From: Polaribacter cellanae
Lineage (GTDB): Bacteria > Bacteroidota > Bacteroidia > Flavobacteriales > Flavobacteriaceae
Direction: 5' to 3'
Assembly (NCBI RefSeq): GCF_017569185.1
Contig: NZ_CP071869.1
Span: 1,478,001-1,542,000, forward strand
Length of the DNA: 64,000 bases
This document shows, piece by piece, positions 28,456 through 37,717 of this stretch; positions within the stretch are counted from its first letter, which is position 1, and each line of letters opens with the position of its first letter. A model generated the notes under the pieces. The model was not told the DNA's origin. It worked only from the letters and a program-made list of their open reading frames with translations, and did not search any database. The position numbers and the translations under genes are program-made.

Positions 28456-28992
28456 TTAAAACGATTTTTCTAAATAAACAGAAGCAGCAGATTTCAATTT
28501 TATAGTACCACTATCTAAAGTACTCATAGGAATTGTTGGATCTCCTAGTCGAACAACAACCTCTACACGTGTAAAATCCTTAACATTAGGGTTTAAAGTA
28601 ATATTAATAATTTCTTTTTGTTTAAAATCTCTTTTATTTGCAGCAATATTTAAATCTTGTAATTTATAAATTTCAACATCATTTTCGTCTAATAAGGTTA
28701 ATTCTAAAACAAAATCTCTATTAATTTCGTTTATCACCTCAAACTCAAAGTCTAACCTTACAGAGTTGTCTTTAAAAAAACTATTTTTAAAAATTTCGAA
28801 ATTAGTTTTTTCTCTAACTTCCGTAATTGGTGAAGATGTAAAAACCAAAGAATTTACAGAAAAAGTTGCCAAAGCAAAAGTATAACTTGGTTTTATAACA
28901 TAATCTTCTATTTGATCGAAATCTAAACTTTGGTAACAAGAAAAGAATAATAGAGAAACTGTTAGGAAGAATATTTTTTTAAAATTTACCAT
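28456..28992 (-). CDS. Small lipoprotein of unknown function
   Basis: A 178-residue protein starting at the ATG at 28992 (MVNFKKIFFLTVSLLFFSC); a start at 29013 would add seven residues before a normal signal peptide. A lipobox (LFFSC) indicates an outer-membrane lipoprotein. The body (FALATFSVNSLVFTSSPITE, RVEVVVRLGDPTIPM) is beta-rich and matches no family I recognise. It is the first gene of a tight three-gene cluster with the DUF5723-type protein, so it may be an accessory of that barrel. Confidence 0.75.
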   Translation of the reverse strand: MVNFKKIFFLTVSLLFFSCYQSLDFDQIEDYVIKPSYTFALATFSVNSLVFTSSPITEVREKTNFEIFKNSFFKDNSVRLDFEFEVINEINRDFVLELTLLDENDVEIYKLQDLNIAANKRDFKQKEIINITLNPNVKDFTRVEVVVRLGDPTIPMSTLDSGTIKLKSAASVYLEKSF

Positions 28993-29025
28993 AAATGGGG
29001 GTATTATTTTCAAACGTATAAAGGT

Positions 29026-29709
29026 TTAAAGATATTGTTTTAATTCTAAAATCGATGTAACTGTTAGTATTTTAGGATTTGTAATCGAAGAATTATTAAA
29101 GTTACAATGAATGGCTTTTAACACTATATTTATTGCACCCTCTACATCTGCCTCTAAGTTATCGCCAATCATAATCGATTTTTCGATATCTGCATTTGCA
29201 GTTTCTAAAGCATATTTAAAAACTCTTGGATTTGGTTTTTTTACACCCACAGATTCTGATGTAATAATTTTATCGAAATAATGGTTTATTCTAGAGTTTA
29301 TCATTTTTTTAGTTTGAATTTCTTCGAAACCATTGGTAATAATATGCAATTGGTATTTTTCTTTTAAGTAGTTTAAAAGCTCGAAAGTTCCATCAAACAC
29401 ATAATTAAAATCTGCTAAATGCACAATATATTCTATGGCAATTTTATGAATCATGGCATCAGAAATATTATAATTTACAGCATCAAATGTTTCTTTAAGC
29501 CTGCCATATCTTAATTTTTCTTTAGATACTTTTTCTTCTCTATATAATTTCCAATATTTTAAATTTATAGGAGTATATACTTCTAAAAAAGCAGTAGTAT
29601 TTACTTGAATATTATTGAGTTTAAAAACTTTTTGAAAGGTTAGGTCGGAATTTTTATCAAAATCCCATAAGGTATGATCTAAGTCAAAGAATACATGTTC
29701 AATTTTCAT
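29026..29709 (-). CDS. HAD hydrolase, YjjG-type noncanonical pyrimidine nucleotidase
   Basis: A 227-residue HAD-superfamily phosphatase. Motif I is FFDLDHTLWDF (nucleophile Asp9, general acid Asp11), motif II is ITNGFEE, motif III includes the Lys in VGVKKPNPRVF and motif IV is IGDNLEADVEG. The Trp after HTL and the overall length fit YjjG, which removes phosphate from modified or noncanonical pyrimidine nucleotides. Substrate is by family similarity only. It lies 12 bases upstream of the lipoprotein cluster on the same strand. Confidence 0.85.
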   Translation of the reverse strand: MKIEHVFFDLDHTLWDFDKNSDLTFQKVFKLNNIQVNTTAFLEVYTPINLKYWKLYREEKVSKEKLRYGRLKETFDAVNYNISDAMIHKIAIEYIVHLADFNYVFDGTFELLNYLKEKYQLHIITNGFEEIQTKKMINSRINHYFDKIITSESVGVKKPNPRVFKYALETANADIEKSIMIGDNLEADVEGAINIVLKAIHCNFNNSSITNPKILTVTSILELKQYL

Positions 29710-29756
29710 TTGCTAAATGTAAAAAAATATAAATAATAAAAAGGGGATTAAGTTGT

Positions 29757-29764
29757 TATATTTG
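29757..29764 (+). promoter_or_regulatory. -7 element of the GT4 glycosyltransferase gene
   Basis: TATATTTG is a perfect TAnnTTTG match 22 bases before the TTG start codon at 29787. No clear -33 element was found. Confidence 0.4.
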
Positions 29765-29786
29765 TTACAAATAATAACTTTTTTTT

Positions 29787-30917
29787 TTGAAGAAAAAATT
29801 ACACATTTTATTTCTTTGTGGTTGGTTTCCTTCTAAAGTTTTCTCTAATAATGGAGACTTTATAGAGCGCCATGCAAAAGCAGTAGCTACAAAACATTTT
29901 GTAACTGTTTTACATATTATTACAGATAAAAATGCTACAAAAAGTATAGAAATTGTCTCAAAAAAAGAGGCTAATGTAACCACGCATATTGCATATCTTA
30001 AAAAAGCCGACCATAAATTAAAAAAGGTTTCTCTTTTTATAAAAGCATTTTTTGCTTTGTTGAAAAAAGTAGAAACTGTTGATGTTGTTCATTTAAACGA
30101 AATTTTTCCATTCGGAATGTTTAGTTTGTATTTAAAATGGTTTCAAAAAAAACCATATATAATTTCGGAACATTGGACAGGTTACCACCCACCACAAGCT
30201 AGAAATATTTCTTTTATTCAAAAATTGATTTCAAGAAAAGTTACCAAAAACGCAGCTTTTATTTGTCCTGTTTCTAATGATTTAAAAAATTCTTTAGAAG
30301 CTTTAAATTTTGAAGGAAATTATAATAGAGTACCAAATGTGGTAGACACTAATTTATTTTATCCTGAAGAACAATCTTCTTCAACTTTTAAAATTATTCA
30401 TGTTTCTAATATGGTTAACGAGCATAAAAATGTGGAAGGAATTTTAAGAGTAATTTATAAATTACAGGAAAAAATTACTAATTTTAAATTTACCATCATT
30501 GGAGAAAATTCTAAACAATATGTAGATTTAGCCAATGAATTAAAAATAAATCCTAAACATATTATTTTTAAAGATCAAATTCCGCATGTAGAGGTTGCCC
30601 AAGAATTAAGAGAAAGTAATCTGTTTATTTTGTTTAGCAATTACGAAAATTTACCTTGTGTAATTTTAGAGTCTTTTTCTTGTGGAGTTCCTGTAATTTC
30701 GACAAATGTTGGTGGAATCAACGAGTTTTTCCCAGAGGATTTTGGTGAGTTAATTCAACCTAAAGACGAAATTGCTTTGTTACAAAACATAGTTAACTTT
30801 TACACTAATTTTAAGGTTGATAAATTAAAAATGCACAATTATGTTGTAGAAAATTTTTCAGAAGAAAAAATCGCAACAGATTTCGAAAAACTATATTACA
30901 AATCGCTAAAAAAATAA
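29787..30917 (+). CDS. Family 4 glycosyltransferase
   Basis: A 376-residue GT-B fold glycosyltransferase that adds a sugar from a nucleotide donor to a growing surface glycan. The N-terminal domain has FLCGWFPSKVFSNNGDFIERHAK (given here as FLCGWFPSK...DFIERHAK), and the C-terminal domain has the GT4 donor site ILESFSCGVPVISTNVGG with the conserved Glu residues. The start is TTG, which directly follows a T-run; no ATG is in frame. The flippase gene follows after only a few bases. Sugar specificity is unknown. Confidence 0.88.
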   Translation: MKKKLHILFLCGWFPSKVFSNNGDFIERHAKAVATKHFVTVLHIITDKNATKSIEIVSKKEANVTTHIAYLKKADHKLKKVSLFIKAFFALLKKVETVDVVHLNEIFPFGMFSLYLKWFQKKPYIISEHWTGYHPPQARNISFIQKLISRKVTKNAAFICPVSNDLKNSLEALNFEGNYNRVPNVVDTNLFYPEEQSSSTFKIIHVSNMVNEHKNVEGILRVIYKLQEKITNFKFTIIGENSKQYVDLANELKINPKHIIFKDQIPHVEVAQELRESNLFILFSNYENLPCVILESFSCGVPVISTNVGGINEFFPEDFGELIQPKDEIALLQNIVNFYTNFKVDKLKMHNYVVENFSEEKIATDFEKLYYKSLKK

Positions 30918-30920
30918 CTA

Positions 30921-32183
30921 CTGAATAACATTAAAACATATTTATCTAATTTTAAAAAACGTGCTGGAAACCATATTCTTGTTGCAACTGTTTTGGCAAG
31001 AATATTTTCGTTATTTGCTTCGTGGATTGCTTTAAAATTAATACCAGATGCAACTTTGGGAGTTGTGTTATTTTCTTATAATATTATATTGTTTTTATTG
31101 CCTGTTAGTGGTTTTGGATTGCACCAAAGTTTATTGCGTTTTAGTGCCATTTCTAAAAACAATGAAGAGAAAAACACCATTTTTTTATATGTTTTAAAAT
31201 ACGGATTAATTGCTTCCTTAATTATTATTTTTGTGGTTGTAATTGCAAGCCTATTTATTCCTTTTCAATTCGAAAAAACACAACAATATGTAATTGTTTT
31301 CTCTTTATTAATTATCCCCACTTTTCTTTTTGAAATTATTAGAGCGCAATTACGCTTGAATCACGATAATAAAAATTATGCTTATTCAGAATTTTTACAC
31401 AGTATCATTTTAGTAGTTTCAGTATTTGGTTTTACGTATTTTTTTGATGAAAACGGCTATGTTTTCGCACTTTTAATTACTCCTTTAGTTACTGCACTTG
31501 TATTTCTAAAAAAAACAAATATTATTTTTAGTAGAATAAAAAAAATACCTCAATTAAATTTCTCTTTTTGGAAATATGGCTTTTTTGCAAGTTTATCGAA
31601 TGTAATAACACAACTTTTAATTGTAGTAGACATTCTTTTGATTGGTTTCTTATTAGACGACCCAGAAATGGTTACAAAATATCGCTACATTTCGTTAGTT
31701 CCATTTAGTTTGTTATTTATTCCAAGAGTTTTTATAACAACCGATTTTGTAACAATTACCGAAAAAATTAGTGATAAAAATTACATCTTAAATTATATAA
31801 AAAGCTACCTCTCTTTTTTTACAGTATTAAGTGTTTTAATGCTATTTTTTGTTGGCTACTTCTCATCAGAAATACTAGCGATTTTTAATCCAAATTACAT
31901 CGTTTACAATACCATTTTTAGAGTTTTAATCTTGGGAATTGCAGGAATTTTTATTTTTAGAAACCTTTTTGGAAACTTACTTTCTTCAATTGGTAAAGCC
32001 TATATAAATTTTTATATTGCTTTTTTAAGTTTACTTTTAAACGTGATTAGTAATTACTATTTAATTCCAAAATACGGAATTTTAGGAGCTGCAATAACCT
32101 CTGCTTCTTTAATGTGGTTTACTGGAATTTTATCTGGGATTTGGTTTCTATTTTTGTATCAAAAAAAACATAAAAATCAATAA
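30921..32183 (+). CDS. Polysaccharide flippase, Wzx/MATE-like, non-ATG start
   Basis: A membrane protein with about twelve hydrophobic helices that should move lipid-linked glycan units across the inner membrane (Wzx/RfbX type). The simplest start, TTG at 30993, gives 396 residues but cuts into the first part. The open frame extends upstream to a stop at 30915-30917, reading NNIKTYLSNFKKRAGNHILV, which looks like the usual amphipathic N-terminus of such flippases. The only candidate starts there are CTG (30921) or ATT (30930), so translation probably restarts just after the glycosyltransferase stop. The start given is a best guess. Confidence 0.75.
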   Translation: MNNIKTYLSNFKKRAGNHILVATVLARIFSLFASWIALKLIPDATLGVVLFSYNIILFLLPVSGFGLHQSLLRFSAISKNNEEKNTIFLYVLKYGLIASLIIIFVVVIASLFIPFQFEKTQQYVIVFSLLIIPTFLFEIIRAQLRLNHDNKNYAYSEFLHSIILVVSVFGFTYFFDENGYVFALLITPLVTALVFLKKTNIIFSRIKKIPQLNFSFWKYGFFASLSNVITQLLIVVDILLIGFLLDDPEMVTKYRYISLVPFSLLFIPRVFITTDFVTITEKISDKNYILNYIKSYLSFFTVLSVLMLFFVGYFSSEILAIFNPNYIVYNTIFRVLILGIAGIFIFRNLFGNLLSSIGKAYINFYIAFLSLLLNVISNYYLIPKYGILGAAITSASLMWFTGILSGIWFLFLYQKKHKNQ

Positions 32184-32221
32184 TCTTAAAGGTATTACAA
32201 AACAATGTTTTTTTTAAACTA

Positions 32222-33202
32222 TCAATCTCTGGGCATTGTATTCTTATAAAAAGCTATTTTTAAAAAATACTTAATATATTCTTTTAATAAATAGTTTTCT
32301 GCGTTTTCATTTCTAATTTCAAATGATAATCGTTGGAAATTTGTTACAAAATTATCTTTTTTAATTCCTGATGTTCCGAAACTAGCATCTATTACTTTTT
32401 CAGCATTTAATTTTGTAAAAAACTTTTTAGAAACATTTAAATCTGTAAATGGAAAAGAGAAAACTTTATAATCTAAATTAAAGTTTTTAATTAACCAATC
32501 TAAAGAATCTTTTGTCTGTGTTATTTGTGTTTCAAAAGGAATTTCCGAATACAAAGGATGGTTTTTAGAATGGGCACCAACTGTAAAACCCTTTTCTATT
32601 AATTCCTCAATTTCTATTGAGCTTAAGTAAGGTTTTTCAGTTTGTAAATAATCTTCAAATGAATAATTTATTTCGTTCGCTAATCTGTCTAAAATTTCTT
32701 TATTATTAAAATTTACACCTAACAGTTTTTCTTTAATTTTTTGATTGTCTTCAAAAAAATCGTGGTATTTATTTTTTATTTTAGGGGAAGACTTCGAGTA
32801 AAATTGGAATAATAAACTTGCTTTATATCTAAAAAATAATGCTTTATTATCTATAAAATCTGAATTTACAAAAACTGTTGCAGGTATTTTTTCCTTTAAT
32901 AAAATTGGCGCAACTACTTTATAAAAATTAGACAAACCATCATCAAAAGTAATATGGAAATAATTTTGCTTACTTTTTTTTCTTGATTTGGAAACCGCTA
33001 TAAATTCTTGCATTGAAATAGGGGTGTAATATTTATTTAAAATAGCAATATCATTTTTAAAACTTAAAATTTTTCTAGGCGTATATAAAAAATTTTCAAA
33101 GGTTTGTTTTTCATCAGAAACTTTATGATAGAAAGGAAGCATCGTTCGTTGCTTAGAGATAGATATTAGGTTTTTTAATAAATTTTCTAACATAAAGTTC
33201 AT
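32222..33202 (-). CDS. Polysaccharide deacetylase (NodB-type)
   Basis: A 326-residue carbohydrate esterase 4 family protein that removes N- or O-acetyl groups from polysaccharide. The metal-binding HITFDDGLSNFY (TFDDG motif 1) and VGAHSKNHP (H-x3-H motif 2) are both present. No signal peptide is seen, so it may act inside the cell or by another route. It ends a minus-strand group with a FemAB-like and a second deacetylase-type gene, facing the flippase. Confidence 0.88.
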   Translation of the reverse strand: MNFMLENLLKNLISISKQRTMLPFYHKVSDEKQTFENFLYTPRKILSFKNDIAILNKYYTPISMQEFIAVSKSRKKSKQNYFHITFDDGLSNFYKVVAPILLKEKIPATVFVNSDFIDNKALFFRYKASLLFQFYSKSSPKIKNKYHDFFEDNQKIKEKLLGVNFNNKEILDRLANEINYSFEDYLQTEKPYLSSIEIEELIEKGFTVGAHSKNHPLYSEIPFETQITQTKDSLDWLIKNFNLDYKVFSFPFTDLNVSKKFFTKLNAEKVIDASFGTSGIKKDNFVTNFQRLSFEIRNENAENYLLKEYIKYFLKIAFYKNTMPRD

Positions 33203-33207
33203 AATTT

Positions 33208-34083
33208 TTATTGTGAAAAATATTTAGTTAAATTAATTTGATAATAGTTTTCTTTTTTAGCTCCAAAACTCTTAAAAAAAGACGCAATACCTTTTATATT
33301 TGAACCTTCGAAATCAAAAATTAAATTTGTGTTCGCATTTTTTTCTAATATCTTATTAATAATAAAAGTTGGGCCTTTTAATTTTTTTCCAAACTGTGTA
33401 AACGACGAGAATAAATAAGTAATTCTATTTTTTTGTTTTAATAAAAAAACACCTCCTAATAAAATATCATCTTTAAAAACTCCTAGAACATAACCAATAT
33501 TATTATCTATCATATATTTAGACAAGTTCCTTAGTATTGAAAAATAATATATTGGAGAGGGCATATAATTATAATTGTCTTTTTTAATTTCTATTAAAAG
33601 TTCTAAACTTACTTCTTTTATTTCTAATTGATTTCTTTCCCCTACTTTTACGGCATGTTTTCTTCCTTTTGAAAAAGATTTAAAAATTGTATCATGTGAA
33701 GCATCTAAACTTAAAATATAATTTTTTTTTTCTATCATCTTTGCTGATGAGAAATTATTAGAATTCATATTTATAGATATTTTTAAAAACTTTTTCGGAA
33801 TTTTATTTAAAAAACGCTCTTGCATTTCTTTAAAAATAGTGTGCAAAGAAAAAATTCCTAATTGCTGACAAAAAAAAGGTTGTGTAATGTATTTAAGTCC
33901 AAATTTACGTTTCCAAGGAAGTGGCATTACAGCTTGGTAATCGTTTAAAACCAACACATCCCAATTATCTGCAACAAGATCTAAATACCAAGAGAAAGCA
34001 TAGATTCTAGATTGAATGGAGTTTTCAATACAAGTATCGTATTTTAAAACGTCTAAGTTTTTTCGTTTTATATACTGTATCAT
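33208..34083 (-). CDS. GNAT/FemAB-like acyl- or aminoacyltransferase
   Basis: A 291-residue protein with features of the GNAT fold as seen in FemAB-like enzymes: SFSKGRKHAVKVGERN in the middle, then FKDDILLGGVFLLKQKNRITYLFSS. Related genes occur in flavobacterial surface-polysaccharide clusters. The acceptor is unknown; peptide cross-bridge formation is unlikely in this group, so modification of a polysaccharide or lipid is more plausible. It lies 3 bases after the neighbouring deacetylase-type gene and 5 bases before the NodB-type gene, in one operon. Confidence 0.7.
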   Translation of the reverse strand: MIQYIKRKNLDVLKYDTCIENSIQSRIYAFSWYLDLVADNWDVLVLNDYQAVMPLPWKRKFGLKYITQPFFCQQLGIFSLHTIFKEMQERFLNKIPKKFLKISINMNSNNFSSAKMIEKKNYILSLDASHDTIFKSFSKGRKHAVKVGERNQLEIKEVSLELLIEIKKDNYNYMPSPIYYFSILRNLSKYMIDNNIGYVLGVFKDDILLGGVFLLKQKNRITYLFSSFTQFGKKLKGPTFIINKILEKNANTNLIFDFEGSNIKGIASFFKSFGAKKENYYQINLTKYFSQ

Positions 34084-34086
34084 TCT

Positions 34087-35391
34087 TTAGCTTGTCGCAA
34101 TTTTAACCATAGATTCATACAAACGTTTCCAACCTTTCCAACGCAAGTAATTGCTTAATGTTTCGTTATGAAAAAGTGTAATAAACATGCCATTTACTGC
34201 TTTTACTTCGTTTCTTAAATCTCTAATTTTTCCTAACGATTGTTTGGGAGTAATTTTTAAATAATCGTTTAAGGTAGCATCCATTAAAGCAAATGGAAAT
34301 ATTTTTAAAGGTGTTTGAATTTCGAAATCTAAATCGTAAAAATAAAAAGGTGTACAGGTACTTGCTCTAAAACCAACATTACTTGCATAGCCCATAGAAT
34401 AATCTTCTTCGATTTCTAAATCTATTAATTGTTGGTAAGTATCTGGTAAATTAAAGCGTAAATAATGTTGTCTCGATCTTAAAACTGGCATGTTTGTAAT
34501 GTTTTCCAATCGTTGTTTTTCCTTTTTTAAGATTCCAGGATTTTGCATTGTAAAATAAGAAGGATGTAAACCAACTCTTGCATAATCTACCAATTCTTTT
34601 ATTTGCAATTTGTATTTGGTTTTTGATGCAGAAACATTGGTATCGAACGTATTGTAATCGCTAACTGTACAGAAAAAAACAGTTCTTGCATTGTATTGTT
34701 TTTTTATTCTTAAAATTTCTGCAAAAGTATCGTAAGGATCTTTTTTTAAACGACTCACAACTGCCAAACGATTCCAAACATTTAACAATCTAAATTTAAA
34801 AATATCGTTAAAAAGTCCACCAAAAGTTCTTATTAAACTCTTGTATTTATATGCATAGGCATTATCGATATCTATGGTAGAAACGTATTTATAACTTCTA
34901 CTTTTATATTCGTATTCTGGAAATTTTTCTTTTAAAACTTTTAATAATTTATACGCCCAAATATCTACAACTGGCTTTTCTAAAAATCCGTTTTTGTATG
35001 CCAAACTTTGTTCGGCTGTATATCTTCCATGGATATCTTTTACATGTGGCAAATACTCTTCGTATCTTGTAATTAAATAGAAACTCGCCGCAAAAATATC
35101 GAAAGGAATTGCCGATTTTCCTCCAGATGCAAAAAAACAAGGAACTTCTTCCCATTTTTGCATGTTAATATCTAAATCATTTACACCTTGTTCGAACATT
35201 AAATCGTTACTTTTTACAAAAAATTCGTTTCCAAGTGGGGTTTTTGTATAAGAAATTTTAGGTCCATTGTGTGCAACAAACTCTTCAACTTTCGAAGTAA
35301 AACCAACAGGAATTAAAAGAGTTCGTGTAAGAATATGTTTAAAAATATAACGAATTCTTGGTGTAATTGTATGTGTATAAACTAATATCAT
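34087..35391 (-). CDS. Polysaccharide deacetylase-like protein with N-terminal extension
   Basis: A 434-residue protein. The N-terminal third (IRYIFKHILTRTLLIPVGF to RYEEYLPH) is a domain found only with deacetylases of this kind (recalled as DUF7033). The C-terminal part has STIDIDNAYAYKYK in place of the usual TFDDG motif, then HPSYFT and SRQHYLRFNLPDTY. It is related to the NodB fold but with altered metal residues, so activity is uncertain. It starts the minus-strand polysaccharide operon. Confidence 0.75.
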   Translation of the reverse strand: MILVYTHTITPRIRYIFKHILTRTLLIPVGFTSKVEEFVAHNGPKISYTKTPLGNEFFVKSNDLMFEQGVNDLDINMQKWEEVPCFFASGGKSAIPFDIFAASFYLITRYEEYLPHVKDIHGRYTAEQSLAYKNGFLEKPVVDIWAYKLLKVLKEKFPEYEYKSRSYKYVSTIDIDNAYAYKYKSLIRTFGGLFNDIFKFRLLNVWNRLAVVSRLKKDPYDTFAEILRIKKQYNARTVFFCTVSDYNTFDTNVSASKTKYKLQIKELVDYARVGLHPSYFTMQNPGILKKEKQRLENITNMPVLRSRQHYLRFNLPDTYQQLIDLEIEEDYSMGYASNVGFRASTCTPFYFYDLDFEIQTPLKIFPFALMDATLNDYLKITPKQSLGKIRDLRNEVKAVNGMFITLFHNETLSNYLRWKGWKRLYESMVKIATS

Positions 35392-35519
35392 GGTTTGGTG
35401 TTAAATCTGCATTATGCAGTTGGCAGTCTTAGTTTTCAGTCTCAGCCTCTAATATTTTTAAACAATTGTAAACTGCTACTGCTACTGCTTACTGTGACTG
35501 CTTACTGAATCCTAATTCC
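35392..35519. other. Low-complexity intergenic sequence with short direct repeats
   Basis: Contains CTGCTACTGCTACTGCTTACT and related CAGT/CTGC-rich runs (here quoted in part as CTGCTACTGCTACTGC). No ORF, RNA gene or clear hairpin is visible. Such sequences are common between flavobacterial genes, and their role is unknown. Confidence 0.4.
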
Positions 35520-36206
35520 CTACAGAATCCCTTCGTCTGCAAAGCTAAAATAATCTTTTTGGGTAATAATTAAATGATCTAACAATTTAATATCTAAAGT
35601 TGCACCTGCTTCTTTTATTTTTTGTGTTAATTGTTTGTCTGCAAGACTGGGTTGCAATTTTCCTGATGGATGATTATGACAAACAATTATGGCTACAGAT
35701 GCCAATTCTAAAGCGCGCTTAAATAGCAAACGAACATCTACAATTGTGGTTGTTAAACCGCCTTTACTAACTTGCGATTTTGCCATTACTTTGTTGGAAT
35801 TATTTAAGAATAAAACCCAAAATTCTTCGTGTTCTAAATCGCCAATTACAAGTTGCATAACATTTGCTGCTTCTTTACTGCAAGAAATTTTTGGTTTTTC
35901 TACTGTATTTTCAAATTGTCTTCTTTTTCCTAACTCTAAAGCTGTAATAATCGAAATTGCTTTGGCTTCTCCAATTCCATTAAACTCAATTAATTTTTCT
36001 ACCGAAAGTTTTGCCAATTCATTTATATTTCCATCGACAGATTGTAAAATTCTCTTAGACAAACCTACAGCACTTTCTTTTTTATTTCCAGAACCTATTA
36101 AAATGGCAACTAATTCTGCATCCGATAAAGAAGTTTTTCCTTTGGCAACCAACTTTTCTCTAGGTCTATCGTCTAAAGCCCAAGATTTAATCGTTAATTT
36201 TTCCAT
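35520..36206 (-). CDS. radC: RadC family JAMM-fold protein
   Basis: A 228-residue RadC-type protein. A helix-hairpin-helix region (EKLIEFNGIGEAKAISIITALELG) precedes a JAB/JAMM metalloprotease-like domain with the metal motif VCHNHPSGKLQPSLADK. Despite the name, members are not proven repair enzymes; the family is widespread and its activity is uncertain. Nearby minus-strand polysaccharide genes follow after a 128-base gap and are likely separate. Confidence 0.9.
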   Translation of the reverse strand: MEKLTIKSWALDDRPREKLVAKGKTSLSDAELVAILIGSGNKKESAVGLSKRILQSVDGNINELAKLSVEKLIEFNGIGEAKAISIITALELGKRRQFENTVEKPKISCSKEAANVMQLVIGDLEHEEFWVLFLNNSNKVMAKSQVSKGGLTTTIVDVRLLFKRALELASVAIIVCHNHPSGKLQPSLADKQLTQKIKEAGATLDIKLLDHLIITQKDYFSFADEGIL

Positions 36207-36338
36207 ACATCTATTTTTAGTAAAAATACAAAAAACGTTTTTTATTGTTAAACCTCATTAAAAACCAACCATAATGAATTCATTTTCAATTAACTTCAAA
36301 AAATAAAGGGAATTTAAAAAAGTGTTTCTATTGTTTCG

Positions 36339-36346
36339 TATCTTTG
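36339..36346 (+). promoter_or_regulatory. -7 element of trkA
   Basis: TATCTTTG matches TAnnTTTG and lies 23 bases before the ATG at 36370. It falls inside the longer open frame that begins at 36322, which supports the later start. Confidence 0.45.
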
Positions 36347-36369
36347 TACTCTATTTTCTAAATTTTAAT

Positions 36370-37716
36370 ATGAAGATTATTATAGCAGGTGCTGGAGATG
36401 TAGGTTTTCATTTAGCAAAACTACTTTCTTACGAATCTCAAGACACTTACATTATAGATTTTGATGGTGATAAATTAAATTACATCAACAATCATTTAGA
36501 TGTAATTACAAAAAGAGGTGATGCCACTTCCATACAATTGTTAAAAGAAATTGGTGTGGCTTCTGCAGATTTATTAATTGCGGTTACCGAAAGCCAAAAT
36601 ACCAATTTTACAATCTCTGTAATTGGAAAATCTTTAGGTGCTAAAAAAACCATTGCAAGAATAGATAATCCAGAGTTTCTAAATAATTGTGAAGTTGATT
36701 TTTCGAAATTCGGATTAGATTTTATGATTTCTCCACAAGAATTAGCAGCCAACGAAATTAAAATGTTGCTCAATCAATCTTCTTTTAACGACACTGTAGA
36801 ATTTGAGAGTGGTGTTTTTAATGTAATGGGAACTTCGTTAACATATAAATCGCCTTTGGTAGATTTGTCCGTAAAAGAAGCAAAGCAAAAATTTAGTAAT
36901 ATCGATTTTATTACCATCGCTATTAAAAGAGAAAACGTTGCTCAAACTATTATTCCTAGAGGAGATACTAAATATCAAATAAACGATCAGGTATATTTTT
37001 CTGTTCCTAATTACAGTATGAAAGACTTGTACCCTATTATTGGGAAGAAACAATTTAACATAAAAAATGTAATTATTTTAGGAGGAAGTAGCATTGGAGA
37101 AAAAACAGCTCGAAATTTATGCAAAGATAATTTTAACGTAAAGCTAATTGAAAAAAATAGAGAAAAAGCAGAAATTTTAGCAGAAGATTTAAGCAATGCT
37201 CTAATTATTAATGGAGATGGAACCGACTTAGAGTTATTAGAGGAAGAAAATATTAGAGAAACAGATGCTTTTATTGCGGTTACAGCAAATTCTGAAACCA
37301 ATATTATGTCTTGCTTAGTGGCAAAATCGAAAGGCGTAAAAAAAACCATTGCTTTGGTAGAAAATATGGATTATATCGATATTTCACAAACCATTGGCAT
37401 TGAATCTCTTATTAATAAAAAATTAATTGCAGCAAGTAATATTTTTAGACATATTCGTAAAGGTGAAATTTTAGCCTTGGCAAATTTACATAACATAGAT
37501 GCAGAAGTTTTTGAGTTTGAAGTAAGACCAAATGCAAAAGTAACTCACAAACCTATTAAAGACTTAAACTTTCCTAGAGAAGCCGTTTTTGGTGGAATTA
37601 TTAGAGATGGAAACCCTTTAATGTCTTTTGGAGAAATGCAAATTAAAAATGGAGATAAGGTAATTGTATTTTGTTTGCCAGAAGCTATTAGTACTGTAGA
37701 AGGACTATTCAAATAA
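36370..37716 (+). CDS. trkA: Trk system potassium uptake regulatory subunit TrkA
   Basis: TrkA (448 residues) binds NAD(H) or ATP and gates the TrkH potassium channel from the cytoplasm. It holds two RCK_N domains (starting MKIIIAGAGDVGFHLAKLL and NVIILGGSSIGEKTARNL) and two RCK_C domains, the usual duplicated plan. The start at 36370 is chosen because it begins directly at the first Rossmann strand and because a promoter element lies between it and the earlier ATG (36322). trkH follows after one base. Confidence 0.95.
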   Translation: MKIIIAGAGDVGFHLAKLLSYESQDTYIIDFDGDKLNYINNHLDVITKRGDATSIQLLKEIGVASADLLIAVTESQNTNFTISVIGKSLGAKKTIARIDNPEFLNNCEVDFSKFGLDFMISPQELAANEIKMLLNQSSFNDTVEFESGVFNVMGTSLTYKSPLVDLSVKEAKQKFSNIDFITIAIKRENVAQTIIPRGDTKYQINDQVYFSVPNYSMKDLYPIIGKKQFNIKNVIILGGSSIGEKTARNLCKDNFNVKLIEKNREKAEILAEDLSNALIINGDGTDLELLEEENIRETDAFIAVTANSETNIMSCLVAKSKGVKKTIALVENMDYIDISQTIGIESLINKKLIAASNIFRHIRKGEILALANLHNIDAEVFEFEVRPNAKVTHKPIKDLNFPREAVFGGIIRDGNPLMSFGEMQIKNGDKVIVFCLPEAISTVEGLFK

Positions 37717-37717
37717 A

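Noticed and set aside
35392-35519. Possible array or small RNA in the CTGC/CAGT-rich gap before radC
   Set aside because: Repeats are short and irregular, with no promoter, hairpin or ORF.
36322-36369. Longer start for trkA
   Set aside because: The -7 element lies inside it and TrkA proteins begin at the first Rossmann strand.
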